A stretch of DNA of 48,583 bases from an uncultured Methylomonas sp. (GCA_936941155.1 CAKZJE010000100.1:1-48583), one strand, 5' to 3'; shown: positions 1 to 7,910, counted from the first letter of the stretch. Made by a program: numbers and translations. The notes: generated from the letters alone by a model not told the origin.

Positions 1-539
1 ACCCGTTACTGTGGGGATTTTGCAAAGCGGGGCGCAATGAGTGGTTGGTTTTTAGTGAAAATGGATTGGGCATTACACGGGTACAGTGTTCTTGGTAGGA
101 CATTCCCAGCGATATAAAACATTATCGGCTGTACAACTAAAAATCGGCAGTATAGAGCGTGCAAAGCGGCGTTATGGTCGTAATCTATACAGTGTGAGGG
201 CATAAAACTAATCACATCCAGGTAATGAAGGGGCAACTATTTTGCATCGTTTTTTCTGGCAAACACTAAGTTAGGCTGTTAGCCTTCTTTTGGGTGAGCT
301 TTACCAGGATTTGAAGGGGAGGAGGGGAGGGAGATTCTCTGTGATGTGTCCTCTGACAACCGCATCCAATGGCAACAAAACCCCTGCTACAAAATACCTA
401 AATTCTTAACTGTAAGCAGTGACGCTGAAATCAGAAACTCTATAATAATATCCGTACCTAATCCCGCTTGATACTCCTCAACCGTATAAACCCGAATGAT
501 GTGAGTTTGCTCATCGTATTTGTATAACAGGTTGTAGGT
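1..539. other. Intergenic debris, no supported gene
   Basis: No open frame here looks like a real gene on either strand. A short open stretch on the - strand (about 400-540) reads like coding scrap but has no start and is not recognised. A purine run with four G-tracts lies at 316-331. The region precedes an IS3 remnant and a MITE, so it is best read as decayed mobile DNA. Confidence 0.5.
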
Positions 540-549
540 TTTGGCGATA

Positions 550-660
550 GCAGCCGGTGACTATCGCTCGCATATTGACTGCCGCGATCGGTATGCCAAA
601 TCAAGCCTTCCGTCACTTTTCGCTTCCAAACAGCCATTAGACTTGTTTTAACAAAGTATT
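550..660 (-). pseudogene. IS3-family transposase fragment (OrfB C-terminal part)
   Basis: Read on the - strand, about 30 codons contain the sequence GLIWHTDRGSQYAS, which matches the HSDRGSQY block around the second catalytic Asp of IS3-family DDE transposases, preceded by the expected VWKRK-type stretch. The similarity starts and stops abruptly, with no start codon and no downstream DNAE-type motif. It is an internal scrap of a dead insertion sequence, not a functional gene. Confidence 0.65.
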
Positions 661-761
661 TTTATATATCAAACTGTTATAGTTCAAAAACGGGAGTACA
701 AAACATGTTTTTCCCTCCAATGGATAATAAAATCAATAAGTTATAAACAGGTGGTTTATAG

Positions 762-981
762 CACTGCCATTAAGTTAAGAGTTTATTCGTTATTTTTCAA
801 TAATATATTTGTAGGTTGGGTTAGCATTTTTTGCTTTAGCAAAAAAGCGTAACCCAACAAAGTGTGTTTATTTTATGCTGAATGTTGGGTTACGCTTATC
901 TCGCTACCGCTTGATAAGCTAACCCAACCTACAATTTATCCATTTGATTTAGAATAGTTTTTTCTTAACTTAATGGCAGTG
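762..981. mobile_element. 220-bp MITE with 19-bp inverted ends and 13-bp target duplication
   Basis: The ends are perfect 19-bp inverted repeats, CACTGCCATTAAGTTAAGA at 762-780 and its complement at 963-981. The element is flanked on both sides by the same 13 bases, AGGTGGTTTATAG (749-761 and 982-994). It carries no gene, only an inner palindrome built from GTTGGGTTA/TAACCCAAC blocks. This is the signature of a recently inserted non-autonomous element; the 13-bp duplication resembles IS4-type transposition (inference). A truncated relative lies at 17113-17234. Confidence 0.9.
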
Positions 982-1089
982 AGGTGGTTTATAGGGATAA
1001 TTTCTATAACTCATTGATAAATTCAGTCAAAAAAATCTAACATCTTGGGATATTTATGTCAGGCTATCAGCTAAATCACCTTATCTTGC

Positions 1090-1158
1090 AAACTATGGTT
1101 TACACGCCTGAGTAGGTAATTTATACCATAATTAAATATGGTAATTTTTCCATAGTTT
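1090..1158. promoter_or_regulatory. Candidate enhancer (UAS) for gvpA: nested CCATA inverted repeats
   Basis: Two nested palindromes share the half-site CCATA: AAACTATGG at 1090-1098 with CCATAGTTT at 1150-1158, and TACCATA (1124-1130) with TATGGTA (1137-1143). They lie about 125-195 bp before the sigma-54 promoter, the usual distance for NtrC-type activators. The gene gvrA in this locus encodes such an activator, so these are proposed as its binding sites (inference). Confidence 0.5.
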
Positions 1159-1282
1159 AGAAACTAGCCTATTATTTTAGGCAAAGTTTTTCAGTTGTCT
1201 CCTTTACGTTTAAATTTAAATAACCTTTATTTTCAATATTTTGAACTTAACTCACACATCAAACGAGTTGAAAGTGTTTTTT

Positions 1283-1298
1283 TGGCATACAAGTTGCG
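1283..1298 (+). promoter_or_regulatory. Sigma-54 promoter of the gvpA operon
   Basis: The sequence TGGCATACAAGTTGCG has the invariant GG and GC separated by exactly ten bases, as required for the -24/-12 elements of RpoN promoters. The predicted start is near 1309, giving a leader of about 70 bases. The AGGAG ribosome site before the gvpA ATG lies at 1369-1374. Confidence 0.8.
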
Positions 1299-1380
1299 AT
1301 TACTTGTATGTGCGGTATAACGCTGTACACAAAATTTTCAGAGATGTCTGTCAATTATTAACCTTTTTAGGAGAGCTATC

Positions 1381-1599
1381 ATGGCCAAAGTTCAAAAATC
1401 AACTGACTCTTCAAGTTTAGCAGAAGTTGTAGACCGTATTCTTGACAAAGGCATCGTTATTGATGCATGGGTTAAAGTTTCATTGGTTGGTATCGAATTG
1501 TTATCTATAGAAGCAAGAGTTGTAATCGCTTCTGTTGAAACTTATTTGAAATACGCTGAAGCGATTGGCCTTACTGCCAGTGCTGCTACTCCAGCTTAA
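1381..1599 (+). CDS. gvpA: Major gas vesicle structural protein GvpA
   Basis: GvpA is the small hydrophobic subunit that assembles into the ribbed, gas-permeable wall of the vesicle. This 72-residue protein shows the family core: [19 protein letters not shown] followed by a [31 protein letters not shown] segment split here only by description, i.e. coil, helix, two beta strands and helix. Length is normal for GvpA. It is the first gene after the sigma-54 promoter and is followed by two hairpins that probably limit read-through into gvpC, consistent with the large excess of GvpA needed. Two shorter paralogues (7348 and 8310) are GvpJ/S-like minor proteins. Confidence 0.97.
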   Translation: MAKVQKSTDSSSLAEVVDRILDKGIVIDAWVKVSLVGIELLSIEARVVIASVETYLKYAEAIGLTASAATPA

Positions 1600-1622
1600 A
1601 TTAAGCTGAGCGTAAAAAAAGT

Positions 1623-1689
1623 AGCCAGCTGTTGAGTTTTTTAACGGCTGGTTATTTCTTGATGCCCCAAGGTAGTTGATTGGGGTTTT
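1623..1689 (+). terminator. Tandem hairpins between gvpA and gvpC (partial terminator)
   Basis: The first hairpin has an 11-bp stem with wobble pairs (1623-1633 with 1643-1653). The second pairs CCCCAA (1665-1670) with TTGGGG (1680-1685) and is followed by TTTTA. Such an attenuator would give abundant gvpA message with weaker expression of downstream genes. Confidence 0.6.
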
Positions 1690-1716
1690 AAAGTAATAGT
1701 TTTAGGGAGAATACCT

Positions 1717-2208
1717 ATGGGACGCTTAACAGATGATATGGCGCAATTGCGCGGGGAACTTGACAATAGTCGTGCAACCCGTCTGGCGCAACAAAACGAA
1801 AGAGTTTCTAGTGTAAGCAGACAAATTGCGGAATTTAGTGCAACGCGTGCTAGTGATGCTGCCAGAGATTCACACGCGCGTGCGATGTTTGTTTCTAATA
1901 ATGCGAATGATATTAACCAAACGTTGAGCAATTTTCGCAATGCTCGTCAATTGATGGGGCAGCAAGGACGTGAGTCGCGCGCAGCTTTTGCATCTAACAT
2001 GGCAAAAGAAACCTCTGATTTATTAAACGGGTTTAATGCAGATCGCAAAGCTATGGCGCAAAGCACTGCTAAAGACAGAGCTGATTTTATGACGAATATG
2101 TCTAACACTGTCGCAGCTTTTATCAATGAAGCAGCGCAAGATCGTGCTGGTGCTCATGCTGCGTTTTTTGGTACGTCTACAGCAAAAAAAAAAACTCACC
2201 ACGGATAG
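1717..2208 (+). CDS. gvpC: Gas vesicle outer-surface protein GvpC (frame interrupted at A11)
   Basis: GvpC binds the outside of the vesicle and strengthens it. The protein has the hallmark 33-residue repeats: about 34-66, 67-99, 100-132 and a partial fourth to about 152, rich in Ala, Arg and Asn with spaced Phe. The frame ends after 163 residues, just past an 11-A run at 2184-2194. In the -1 frame the reading continues without a stop to 2399, adding an acidic, Pro/Glu/Ala-rich tail that ends in KKPRRKH (227 residues in total). So the gene is either frameshifted, mis-sequenced, or makes two forms by slippage. Start chosen at the ATG after AGGGAGAA. Confidence 0.9.
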   Translation: MGRLTDDMAQLRGELDNSRATRLAQQNERVSSVSRQIAEFSATRASDAARDSHARAMFVSNNANDINQTLSNFRNARQLMGQQGRESRAAFASNMAKETSDLLNGFNADRKAMAQSTAKDRADFMTNMSNTVAAFINEAAQDRAGAHAAFFGTSTAKKKTHHG

Positions 2209-2399
2209 CCATTCAGGTTATTGATGAACCGCTTGTGGAAATGCCGAAAAGTGCTCCTCCTTCTCCAGAAGCACCGATGATTGAAGAAGTTGCGCAGCCT
2301 GCACAGGCTTCAGCTTCAGAAGATTTAAGCACAATAGAAACTTTTTCTGAGCCTCAAGCCGAGCTTGCTGAAACGAAAAAGCCTAGAAGAAAGCATTAA
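2209..2399 (+). pseudogene. Out-of-frame C-terminal tail of GvpC
   Basis: Open in the -1 frame relative to gvpC and joined to it if one extra A is read in the A11 run. It encodes roughly 65 residues with many Glu, Pro and Ala and a basic end. It has no start or ribosome site of its own, and its codon use looks coding. Best interpreted as the rest of gvpC. Confidence 0.75.
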
Positions 2400-2721
2400 T
2401 CTAAAGACAAAAAGAAATTTGCCACTGTAGTCCATCAAATGCCTGCGTACAGATACATAGTCTGCTCACACGGAATTATTGAGAATACACAGTTTCGATC
2501 GTCTATCGAAACTTTAACAAAACTAAAAGACAGTTGTTGACTAATGGCTATTTTATGGCGACCTTTAGCGTTTTGCTGAGTCAAAACACTAAAGGTCTCG
2601 CTCCAAAGCTAATTAACTTAAAACATCCGGCTATTAGCTCATTCAACAACGCTTCTACTCATTTTTATCCCTCTCCTTTTTAGGTAAGGGAACATACTCT
2701 GTTTGCATAGGATTTATTTTC
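2400..2721. other. gvpC-gvpN spacer with two strong hairpins
   Basis: No gene is seen. A perfect 8-bp inverted repeat (GTTTCGAT at 2492-2499, ATCGAAAC at 2505-2512) and a long hairpin (CCTTTAGCGTTTTG at 2562-2575 against 2582-2595, one mismatch, with a further imperfect extension) lie here. Neither has a clear T-run. They may be RNA processing or stabilising structures that set the level of the downstream assembly genes. Confidence 0.5.
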
Positions 2722-3696
2722 ATGATTAAGAAAAAGACCGTCTCAAATGATGACCTGATCGTACCGGAAGCTAGTGATCATTTTGTGGTGACTTCTTACG
2801 TGAAAGAGATTATGGAACGTGCACTGGTTTATCTAAGCGCGGGTTATCCTGTCCATTTCGCTGGACCTTCAGGCACTGGAAAAACCACCCTCGCATTTCA
2901 CCTTGCCAGCCAATGGGGTCGCCCTGTGACTTTGTTGCAAGGCAATGAAGAATTTGTGACTTCCGATTTAACTGGAAAAGACATTGGTTATCGCAAAAGC
3001 AGCTTGGTGGATAACTATATTCACTCCGTACTTAAAACCGAAGAGCAGATGAGCCGCATGTGGGTCGACAATCGGTTGACCACGGCGTGTCGTAATGGCG
3101 ATATGCTGATTTATGATGAGTTTAACCGTTCTAAAGCAGAAGCTAATAACGTGTTGTTATCGGTACTGTCTGAAGGAATTTTAAGCTTGCCAGGCTTACG
3201 CGGTGCTGGCGAAGGCTATATGGACGTGCATCCGCATTTCCGTGCCATTTTCACCTCCAATCCAGAAGAATATGCAGGTACGCATAAAACGCAAGATGCG
3301 TTAATGGATCGGATGATTACGATTAATGTCGGTTTAGCAGATCGCGAAACTGAAATCCAAATTCTTCATGCGCGTTCTGAATTAGAAGTGAAAGATTCTG
3401 CTTACATTGTTGATATTGTAAGAGAGCTGCGCGGCAGTCAGCACGAAGCCAAACACGGACTGCGTGCAGGCATTGCAATTAGCAAAATCCTACAGTTGCA
3501 AGGCATCAAACCACGTTTTGGTGACAAACTGTTTCATAATATTTGTTACGACGTGTTAGGCATGGAAACAGCCAAAATCCAACGCGCAGGTCAATCCATA
3601 TTCCATGAAATGCTGGATGGGATTATTCGCAAAATTTGCCCACCTGTTGGTTCAGAACCGATTAAAGTATCCACTCGATTGAAAGTAGCGGGGTAA
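2722..3696 (+). CDS. gvpN: Gas vesicle AAA+ ATPase GvpN
   Basis: GvpN is a MoxR/CbbQ-like AAA+ ATPase needed for efficient vesicle enlargement. Visible motifs are Walker A GPSGTGKT (residues 48-55), Walker B MLIYDE (128-133), a TSN sensor-1 block (178-180) and a DRM arginine-finger region near 196. Length of 324 residues is normal. It follows a 320-base spacer after gvpC and precedes two small genes by 6 bases, so it opens a tight cluster of assembly genes. Confidence 0.95.
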   Translation: MIKKKTVSNDDLIVPEASDHFVVTSYVKEIMERALVYLSAGYPVHFAGPSGTGKTTLAFHLASQWGRPVTLLQGNEEFVTSDLTGKDIGYRKSSLVDNYIHSVLKTEEQMSRMWVDNRLTTACRNGDMLIYDEFNRSKAEANNVLLSVLSEGILSLPGLRGAGEGYMDVHPHFRAIFTSNPEEYAGTHKTQDALMDRMITINVGLADRETEIQILHARSELEVKDSAYIVDIVRELRGSQHEAKHGLRAGIAISKILQLQGIKPRFGDKLFHNICYDVLGMETAKIQRAGQSIFHEMLDGIIRKICPPVGSEPIKVSTRLKVAG

Positions 3697-3702
3697 TTCA
3701 TC

Positions 3703-4017
3703 ATGGCAATCAGTACTCGTCCACCACGGACACTCTCAGACATCAAAACTCATTCAGGTCGTGCTGGCTCAAATCTTGAGGTGTACCGTGACTATTTTCA
3801 AGTCGGTGCACTGGAATTGGAAAGATGGCGGCGCACCAAAGAACGTGATGCCGCAGCGTCGCGGATTGCCAGTATTGATAGTCGGATAGTCGATATTCAA
3901 AATGAAAAAGAAATCTTGTTGGCAGGAGCTGCAGCGGCTTGCGCCACCATGGAAAGTAACCATCAGACTGAGCTTGCCGAGAAGCGAAAGTCTTCTGGTT
4001 TACGCATCAAATATTGA
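3703..4017 (+). CDS. Small gas vesicle cluster protein, GvpV candidate by position
   Basis: A 104-residue protein with a basic N-terminus (about 1-30), then a helical, charged stretch with heptad-like spacing (about 40-75) and an Ala-rich segment; a coiled coil is likely. It lies 6 bases after gvpN and before gvpF1, the place of gvpV in the Serratia-type gene order. I do not recognise the sequence itself, so the GvpV label rests on synteny only. The frame is well separated from neighbours and has coding-like composition. Confidence 0.7.
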   Translation: MAISTRPPRTLSDIKTHSGRAGSNLEVYRDYFQVGALELERWRRTKERDAAASRIASIDSRIVDIQNEKEILLAGAAAACATMESNHQTELAEKRKSSGLRIKY

Positions 4018-4027
4018 GGTTGTCATC

Positions 4028-4207
4028 ATGAACAACATCCCTACATTGGCTCATATTCGTACCCCACGAATGCTGAAAGGTTTTCGCGCTTGTGTCAATA
4101 TGACAGGTCGATCACAAATTCTTGCAGAGTGTGGTCGTGTTTTTTCGGAAGAATGTCGCCGTTTGAACCGTGTCTACAACGTTAAAAGCATCAGGAGAGT
4201 GATGTGA
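4028..4207 (+). CDS. 59-residue basic protein in the gvp operon
   Basis: A small ORF, rich in Arg and with three Cys (about residues 22, 35 and 43), not recognised. It starts 10 bases after the previous gene, and its stop overlaps the GTG start of gvpF1 by four bases (GTGA at 4204-4207), a typical sign of translational coupling. A longer upstream reading in the same frame would overlap the preceding gene, so the ATG at 4028 is preferred. Either this or the 3703 gene could be the counterpart of GvpV. Confidence 0.6.
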   Translation: MNNIPTLAHIRTPRMLKGFRACVNMTGRSQILAECGRVFSEECRRLNRVYNVKSIRRVM

Positions 4208-5040
4208 GCGCGGTTAAATTCAGCAATTTTCGGGCAAAAATACTTTACGCATTATGTGCCGCAGACGATTCTACCCCAGATTACAAGGTTAAAGGTTTAG
4301 AATCTGCCGCTATTTATGCCATCGATCAAGACGGCTTAAGAGCGATTGTCAGTGACACGATGAGTACTAAATTGCGCCCTGAAAGACGTAATATTACGGC
4401 ACATCAAGCCGTGCTACATTCACTGACCAAACAAGGTACGGTGTTGCCGATGCGGTTTGGGATTATTGCCCGCAATGCTGACGCAGTGCAAAACTTATTG
4501 ACCTCCAACAAAAAAAGCATTCAAGAGCATTTTGAACGTTTGAACGGTCGGGTGGAAATGGGTTTGCGTGTCTCTTGGGACGTGACCAATATTTACGAAT
4601 ATTTTGTCAGTCTGCATCCGGTATTAAGCGAAGTGCGTGATGAAATTTGGGGGAAAAATCCCACTGCCAGCAGTCGCCGCGATGAAAAAGTTCGCTTAGG
4701 TAATTTATATGAATCACTTAGAACAGCTGACAGAAAAGAATCGACTGAAAAAGTAAAAGAAATTTTGTTCGATTACTGTGAAGAGATTATTGAAAATCCA
4801 GTCAAAAAAGAAAAAGATGTGATGAATTTAGCCTGTCTAGTTGAACGCGACCGATTAGATGATTTTGCGATTGGGGTTTTTCAAGCATCCAAGTTATTTG
4901 ATAACGTGTATTTGTTTGACTATACCGGCCCTTGGGCTCCGCATAATTTTATAACATTGGATTTACATGCTCCTACGGCAAAGAAAAAAGCGGCGACCGC
5001 CGCAGCAGATGCTGACAGCGACAGTGTGAACGACGACTGA
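4204..5040 (+). CDS. gvpF1: Gas vesicle protein GvpF/GvpL family (first copy)
   Basis: GvpF/L proteins are accessory factors that bind GvpA and act in nucleation of the vesicle. The 278-residue protein has the family pattern: a beta-rich N-terminal part with ALRAIVSD-like and MRFGII segments (VLPMRFGIIARN near 80-91), a helical middle, and a second domain ending in the FDYTGPWAPHNF block (family consensus GPWPPYNF). The C-terminal tail (about 258-278) is Lys/Ala then Asp-rich and unrelated to the core. The start is a GTG overlapping the previous stop. Two further GvpF/L genes lie at 13791 and 14570. Confidence 0.93.
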   Translation: MSAVKFSNFRAKILYALCAADDSTPDYKVKGLESAAIYAIDQDGLRAIVSDTMSTKLRPERRNITAHQAVLHSLTKQGTVLPMRFGIIARNADAVQNLLTSNKKSIQEHFERLNGRVEMGLRVSWDVTNIYEYFVSLHPVLSEVRDEIWGKNPTASSRRDEKVRLGNLYESLRTADRKESTEKVKEILFDYCEEIIENPVKKEKDVMNLACLVERDRLDDFAIGVFQASKLFDNVYLFDYTGPWAPHNFITLDLHAPTAKKKAATAAADADSDSVNDD

Positions 5041-5049
5041 GATTAGATT

Positions 5050-5415
5050 ATGCTGTTGGTCGATAACATCCTGTTTTCTCCGGTCAAAGGCATTAACTGG
5101 ATTTTTAAAAAAATTCATTCTTTGGCGCAAGAGGAGTTAGAGGGGGAGGGCGACCGGATTCGGGAAGACCTGACTGAGCTTTATATGCAGTTGGAAACCG
5201 GCGCAATCACTGAAGCCGAATTTGAAGAACAAGAAGCCATCCTATTAGATAGATTGGACGCGTTGGATGAAGAGGATGACATCATCGGAGGTTCTGACGA
5301 CGAAGATGATGACGACGAAGACGAGGATGATGACGACGAAGACGAAGATGATGACGACGAAGATGATGACGAAGACGATGAAGACGAGGATGATACAAAG
5401 GACAAATCAAAATGA
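5050..5415 (+). CDS. gvpG: Gas vesicle protein GvpG with long Asp/Glu tail
   Basis: GvpG is a small assembly protein found beside GvpF/L. The first 75 residues match the family: MLLVDNILFSPVKGINWIF, then a helical region ending in a GAITEAEFEEQEAILLDRLD motif. It is followed by about 40 residues that are almost only Asp and Glu, encoded by an imperfect GAC/GAT/GAA/GAG repeat (5288-5395), and a short Lys-rich end. The stop overlaps the start of the next gene by four bases. The acidic tail could vary in length by repeat slippage. Confidence 0.92.
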   Translation: MLLVDNILFSPVKGINWIFKKIHSLAQEELEGEGDRIREDLTELYMQLETGAITEAEFEEQEAILLDRLDALDEEDDIIGGSDDEDDDDEDEDDDDEDEDDDDEDDDEDDEDEDDTKDKSK

Positions 5416-7325
5416 CACAGGATATTTGCCCTGCGTTTCTACAAGAATCACCGCTTAAACTGCTGTTTTTGGGGGGCAAAGGTGGAGTTGGCAAAAGTAC
5501 CTGCGCAGCTGCAACCGCTTTAAGGTTAGCCCACGCACAACCGCAACATCATTTTCTTCTGGTCTCAACAGACCCCGCCCATTCTTTGTGGCATATATTG
5601 TCTAATTTAACGTTGCCAAGCAATTTGGAAGTGCGCGAGTTAAATGCCGCCGTTTCTCTGAGTGAATTTAAAAGTAAAAATGATGTTTATTTAAAAGAAA
5701 TTGCTAATCGCGGCACTTTTTTGGATCAAGAGGATGTTCAAGGCTTAATGGATGTCGCCTTGCCAGGGATGGATGAGCTGACCGCCTATCTTGAAATTTC
5801 CGAATGGATTCAACAAGATAAATACTATCGAATTATTATAGATACCGCGCCGACAGGACATACTCTGCGGTTGCTGGAAATGCCTGAACTGATTAAGCGA
5901 TGGCTGATTGCTTTGGATTCTTTACTCGCTAAACACCGTTATTTGCGCAAACGCTTTAGTGGTGATGGACGATTGGATCATTTAGACCATTTTCTGCTTG
6001 ACCTAAACCACTCGCTAAACGCCATGCACAGCATGATGACCGATAAACAGCGTTGTGGTTTTGTGTTAGTGATGTTAGCAGAAACGATGAGCGTAGAAGA
6101 AAGTGTTGATTTTGCCAGCGCGTTACACAAAAAACACGTTGCGCTATTGGCTGTGGTGATTAATCAGCTGTTGCCGGAAAATCACTGCCCTACTTGCCGT
6201 GCTGAACGCAACAGGCAAGGCAAAGCCATTAACAATATTCTGGCACGTTTACCGGACACTGTGTTCTGGACGTTACCCTTGTTGCCCATAGAGCCGCGTG
6301 GCAAAGAAATTAGCTCTTTATGGACGCAAGTGTGTTTTCTGGATAATAACACTCAGCTGCACATAGCAGGCGATTATCAATTGCCGTTGCAAGTAGAAAA
6401 CCCAATTCCCCTCCCCGCCAGCACTGCGCAATTATTAATTTTTGCCGGAAAAGGCGGCGTAGGAAAAACCACCTTGGCTTGCGCCACTGCATTACGCTTA
6501 CATCAACAGCATCCTAAGCTGCGCATTTTATTATTTTCGACCGATCCTGCGCATTCTTTGAGTGATTGCTTAAAGATAAAAGTAGAAAGGCAGCCAACTT
6601 TGGTGTTGGCAACGATAGATGCACAAGAAATTAATGCCGAGGCTGATTTTGAAAAAGTCCGTCGTGATTATCGGGCTGAGTTAGAAAGTTTTCTGGAAGA
6701 TGCTCTGCCGCATTTTGATATTACCTTTGATCGCGAAGTGATGGAGCATTTGCTGGATTTAGCTCCGCCTGGTTTAGATGAAATCATGGCGTTAACCACG
6801 ATTATGGAGCATTTTGAGCAGCATCGCTATGACCTGATTATTGTTGATGCCGCGCCGATTGGACATTTAGTGCGCTTATTGGAATTGCCTGAATTAATTC
6901 GTGATTGGTTAAAACTGTTTTTTTCCTTATTGCTGAAGTATCGAAAAGTAATGCGCTTGCCGCATTTGTCAAAAGAATTAGTGCAGCTTTCGCGCGAATT
7001 AAAAAGTTTACGCTTGTTATTACGCAATGCTAACCAAACAGAACTGTATGCAGTCACGATTCCTACCCATTTGGCGGTAGAAAAAACTTATGAAATGACT
7101 TACGCCTTGCAGCAATTAGGCATGACGACAACAGCCTTATTTATTAACCAGATTACGCCGCAAAGCGATTGTCCATTGTGTGAGGCCATCAGTAGCCGCG
7201 AAGCGATAGTGCTGGAAAAAGCACTGGCTATTTTGCCCTCTCATCAACAAGCGCGAATTTTTCGCCAAACTGAGCCCACCGGATTAACCGAGCTTAGCGC
7301 ATTAGGCTCTGCAATATTTTCATAA
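5412..7325 (+). CDS. gvpW: Tandem ArsA/Get3-type ATPase, GvpW candidate
   Basis: A 637-residue fusion of two ArsA/Get3-like P-loop ATPase halves. Each half has a deviant Walker A (GGKGGVGKST at 21-30; AGKGGVGKTT near 344-353), a TDPAHSL switch motif and a CPxC pair (CPTC near 258, CPLC near 586), like the zinc-binding pair of Get3. The first half has the signature DTAPTGHTLRLL; the second has DAAPIGH, so it may be less active. Get3 delivers hydrophobic tail-anchored proteins and ArsA powers arsenite export; no arsenic genes are nearby, so chaperoning of hydrophobic GvpA-type proteins is the likely role (inference). Position matches gvpW in the Serratia-type order. Confidence 0.85.
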   Translation: MTQDICPAFLQESPLKLLFLGGKGGVGKSTCAAATALRLAHAQPQHHFLLVSTDPAHSLWHILSNLTLPSNLEVRELNAAVSLSEFKSKNDVYLKEIANRGTFLDQEDVQGLMDVALPGMDELTAYLEISEWIQQDKYYRIIIDTAPTGHTLRLLEMPELIKRWLIALDSLLAKHRYLRKRFSGDGRLDHLDHFLLDLNHSLNAMHSMMTDKQRCGFVLVMLAETMSVEESVDFASALHKKHVALLAVVINQLLPENHCPTCRAERNRQGKAINNILARLPDTVFWTLPLLPIEPRGKEISSLWTQVCFLDNNTQLHIAGDYQLPLQVENPIPLPASTAQLLIFAGKGGVGKTTLACATALRLHQQHPKLRILLFSTDPAHSLSDCLKIKVERQPTLVLATIDAQEINAEADFEKVRRDYRAELESFLEDALPHFDITFDREVMEHLLDLAPPGLDEIMALTTIMEHFEQHRYDLIIVDAAPIGHLVRLLELPELIRDWLKLFFSLLLKYRKVMRLPHLSKELVQLSRELKSLRLLLRNANQTELYAVTIPTHLAVEKTYEMTYALQQLGMTTTALFINQITPQSDCPLCEAISSREAIVLEKALAILPSHQQARIFRQTEPTGLTELSALGSAIFS

Positions 7326-7347
7326 ATTTTAACCGTGAGTCCGTATT

Positions 7348-7545
7348 ATGTCCGTTAGCAAACATCATCAAGACGAACACCAACAAGTTTCTTTATGCGA
7401 AGCCTTAGACCGAATTTTAAATAAAGGCGCGGTGGTGGTGGCAGATGTCACTATCTCGGTTGCCAATATTGATTTGATTTATTTAAGTCTACAAGCCTTG
7501 GTGGCTTCTGTGGAAACCGGAAATCTTTTACGCGGCAGGAAATAA
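7348..7545 (+). CDS. gvpA2: Minor GvpA-family protein (second copy, GvpS/J-like)
   Basis: A 65-residue GvpA paralogue: SLCEALDRILNKGAVVVADV then a strand-helix part VANIDLIYLSLQALVASVET. It is shorter than GvpA and has a charged N-terminus rich in His and Gln. Such minor paralogues are used in nucleation or in the conical tips rather than in the main wall. It sits 22 bases after gvpW and 4 bases before gvpK. Confidence 0.88.
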   Translation: MSVSKHHQDEHQQVSLCEALDRILNKGAVVVADVTISVANIDLIYLSLQALVASVETGNLLRGRK

Positions 7546-7549
7546 TAGT

Positions 7550-7897
7550 ATGGCAGAGACCCCTTTTTTTTCGCAACGCCCTAAAGTTGAGCTACCGTAT
7601 CTAGGCAGCCCACGCTCGGAAAATGGAAACAATCCGCGCAAATTGGACATTGACGGTGACCGCGTGCGCAATGGCTTAGCGCAATTAGTGCTCACACTGG
7701 TTAAACTGTTACATGAATTGCTAGAACGCCAAGCGATTAGACGCATGGACTCAGGCTCACTCACCGAAGAAGAAATAGAACGATTAGGATTAACTTTGAT
7801 GCAGCAAGCAGAAGAATTAGATCGGTTGCGCGATGTTTTTGACCTGAAAGACGAAGATTTAAACCTAAATTTAGGTCCATTAGGGCGACTACTATAA
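7550..7897 (+). CDS. gvpK: Gas vesicle protein GvpK
   Basis: GvpK is a small essential accessory protein. The 115-residue sequence contains the conserved core from about residue 40: a helix with LVLTLVKLLHELLERQAIRR, then MDSGSLTEEEIERLG and a final helical LMQQAEELDRLRDVFDL part. The N-terminal 35 residues are variable. Length is within the family range. It is placed between two GvpA-type genes and gvpX, as in Serratia-type loci. Confidence 0.95.
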   Translation: MAETPFFSQRPKVELPYLGSPRSENGNNPRKLDIDGDRVRNGLAQLVLTLVKLLHELLERQAIRRMDSGSLTEEEIERLGLTLMQQAEELDRLRDVFDLKDEDLNLNLGPLGRLL

Positions 7898-7910
7898 AAG
7901 GATATGTACC

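Noticed and set aside
5181-5405. Poly-Ser protein on the - strand
   Set aside because: It is the antisense reading of the Asp/Glu tract of gvpG, which is a recognised family gene.
5412-7325. Arsenite efflux ATPase ArsA
   Set aside because: No arsB, arsD or arsR is nearby, and the position inside the gvp operon with Get3-type CPxC pairs favours a role in vesicle assembly.
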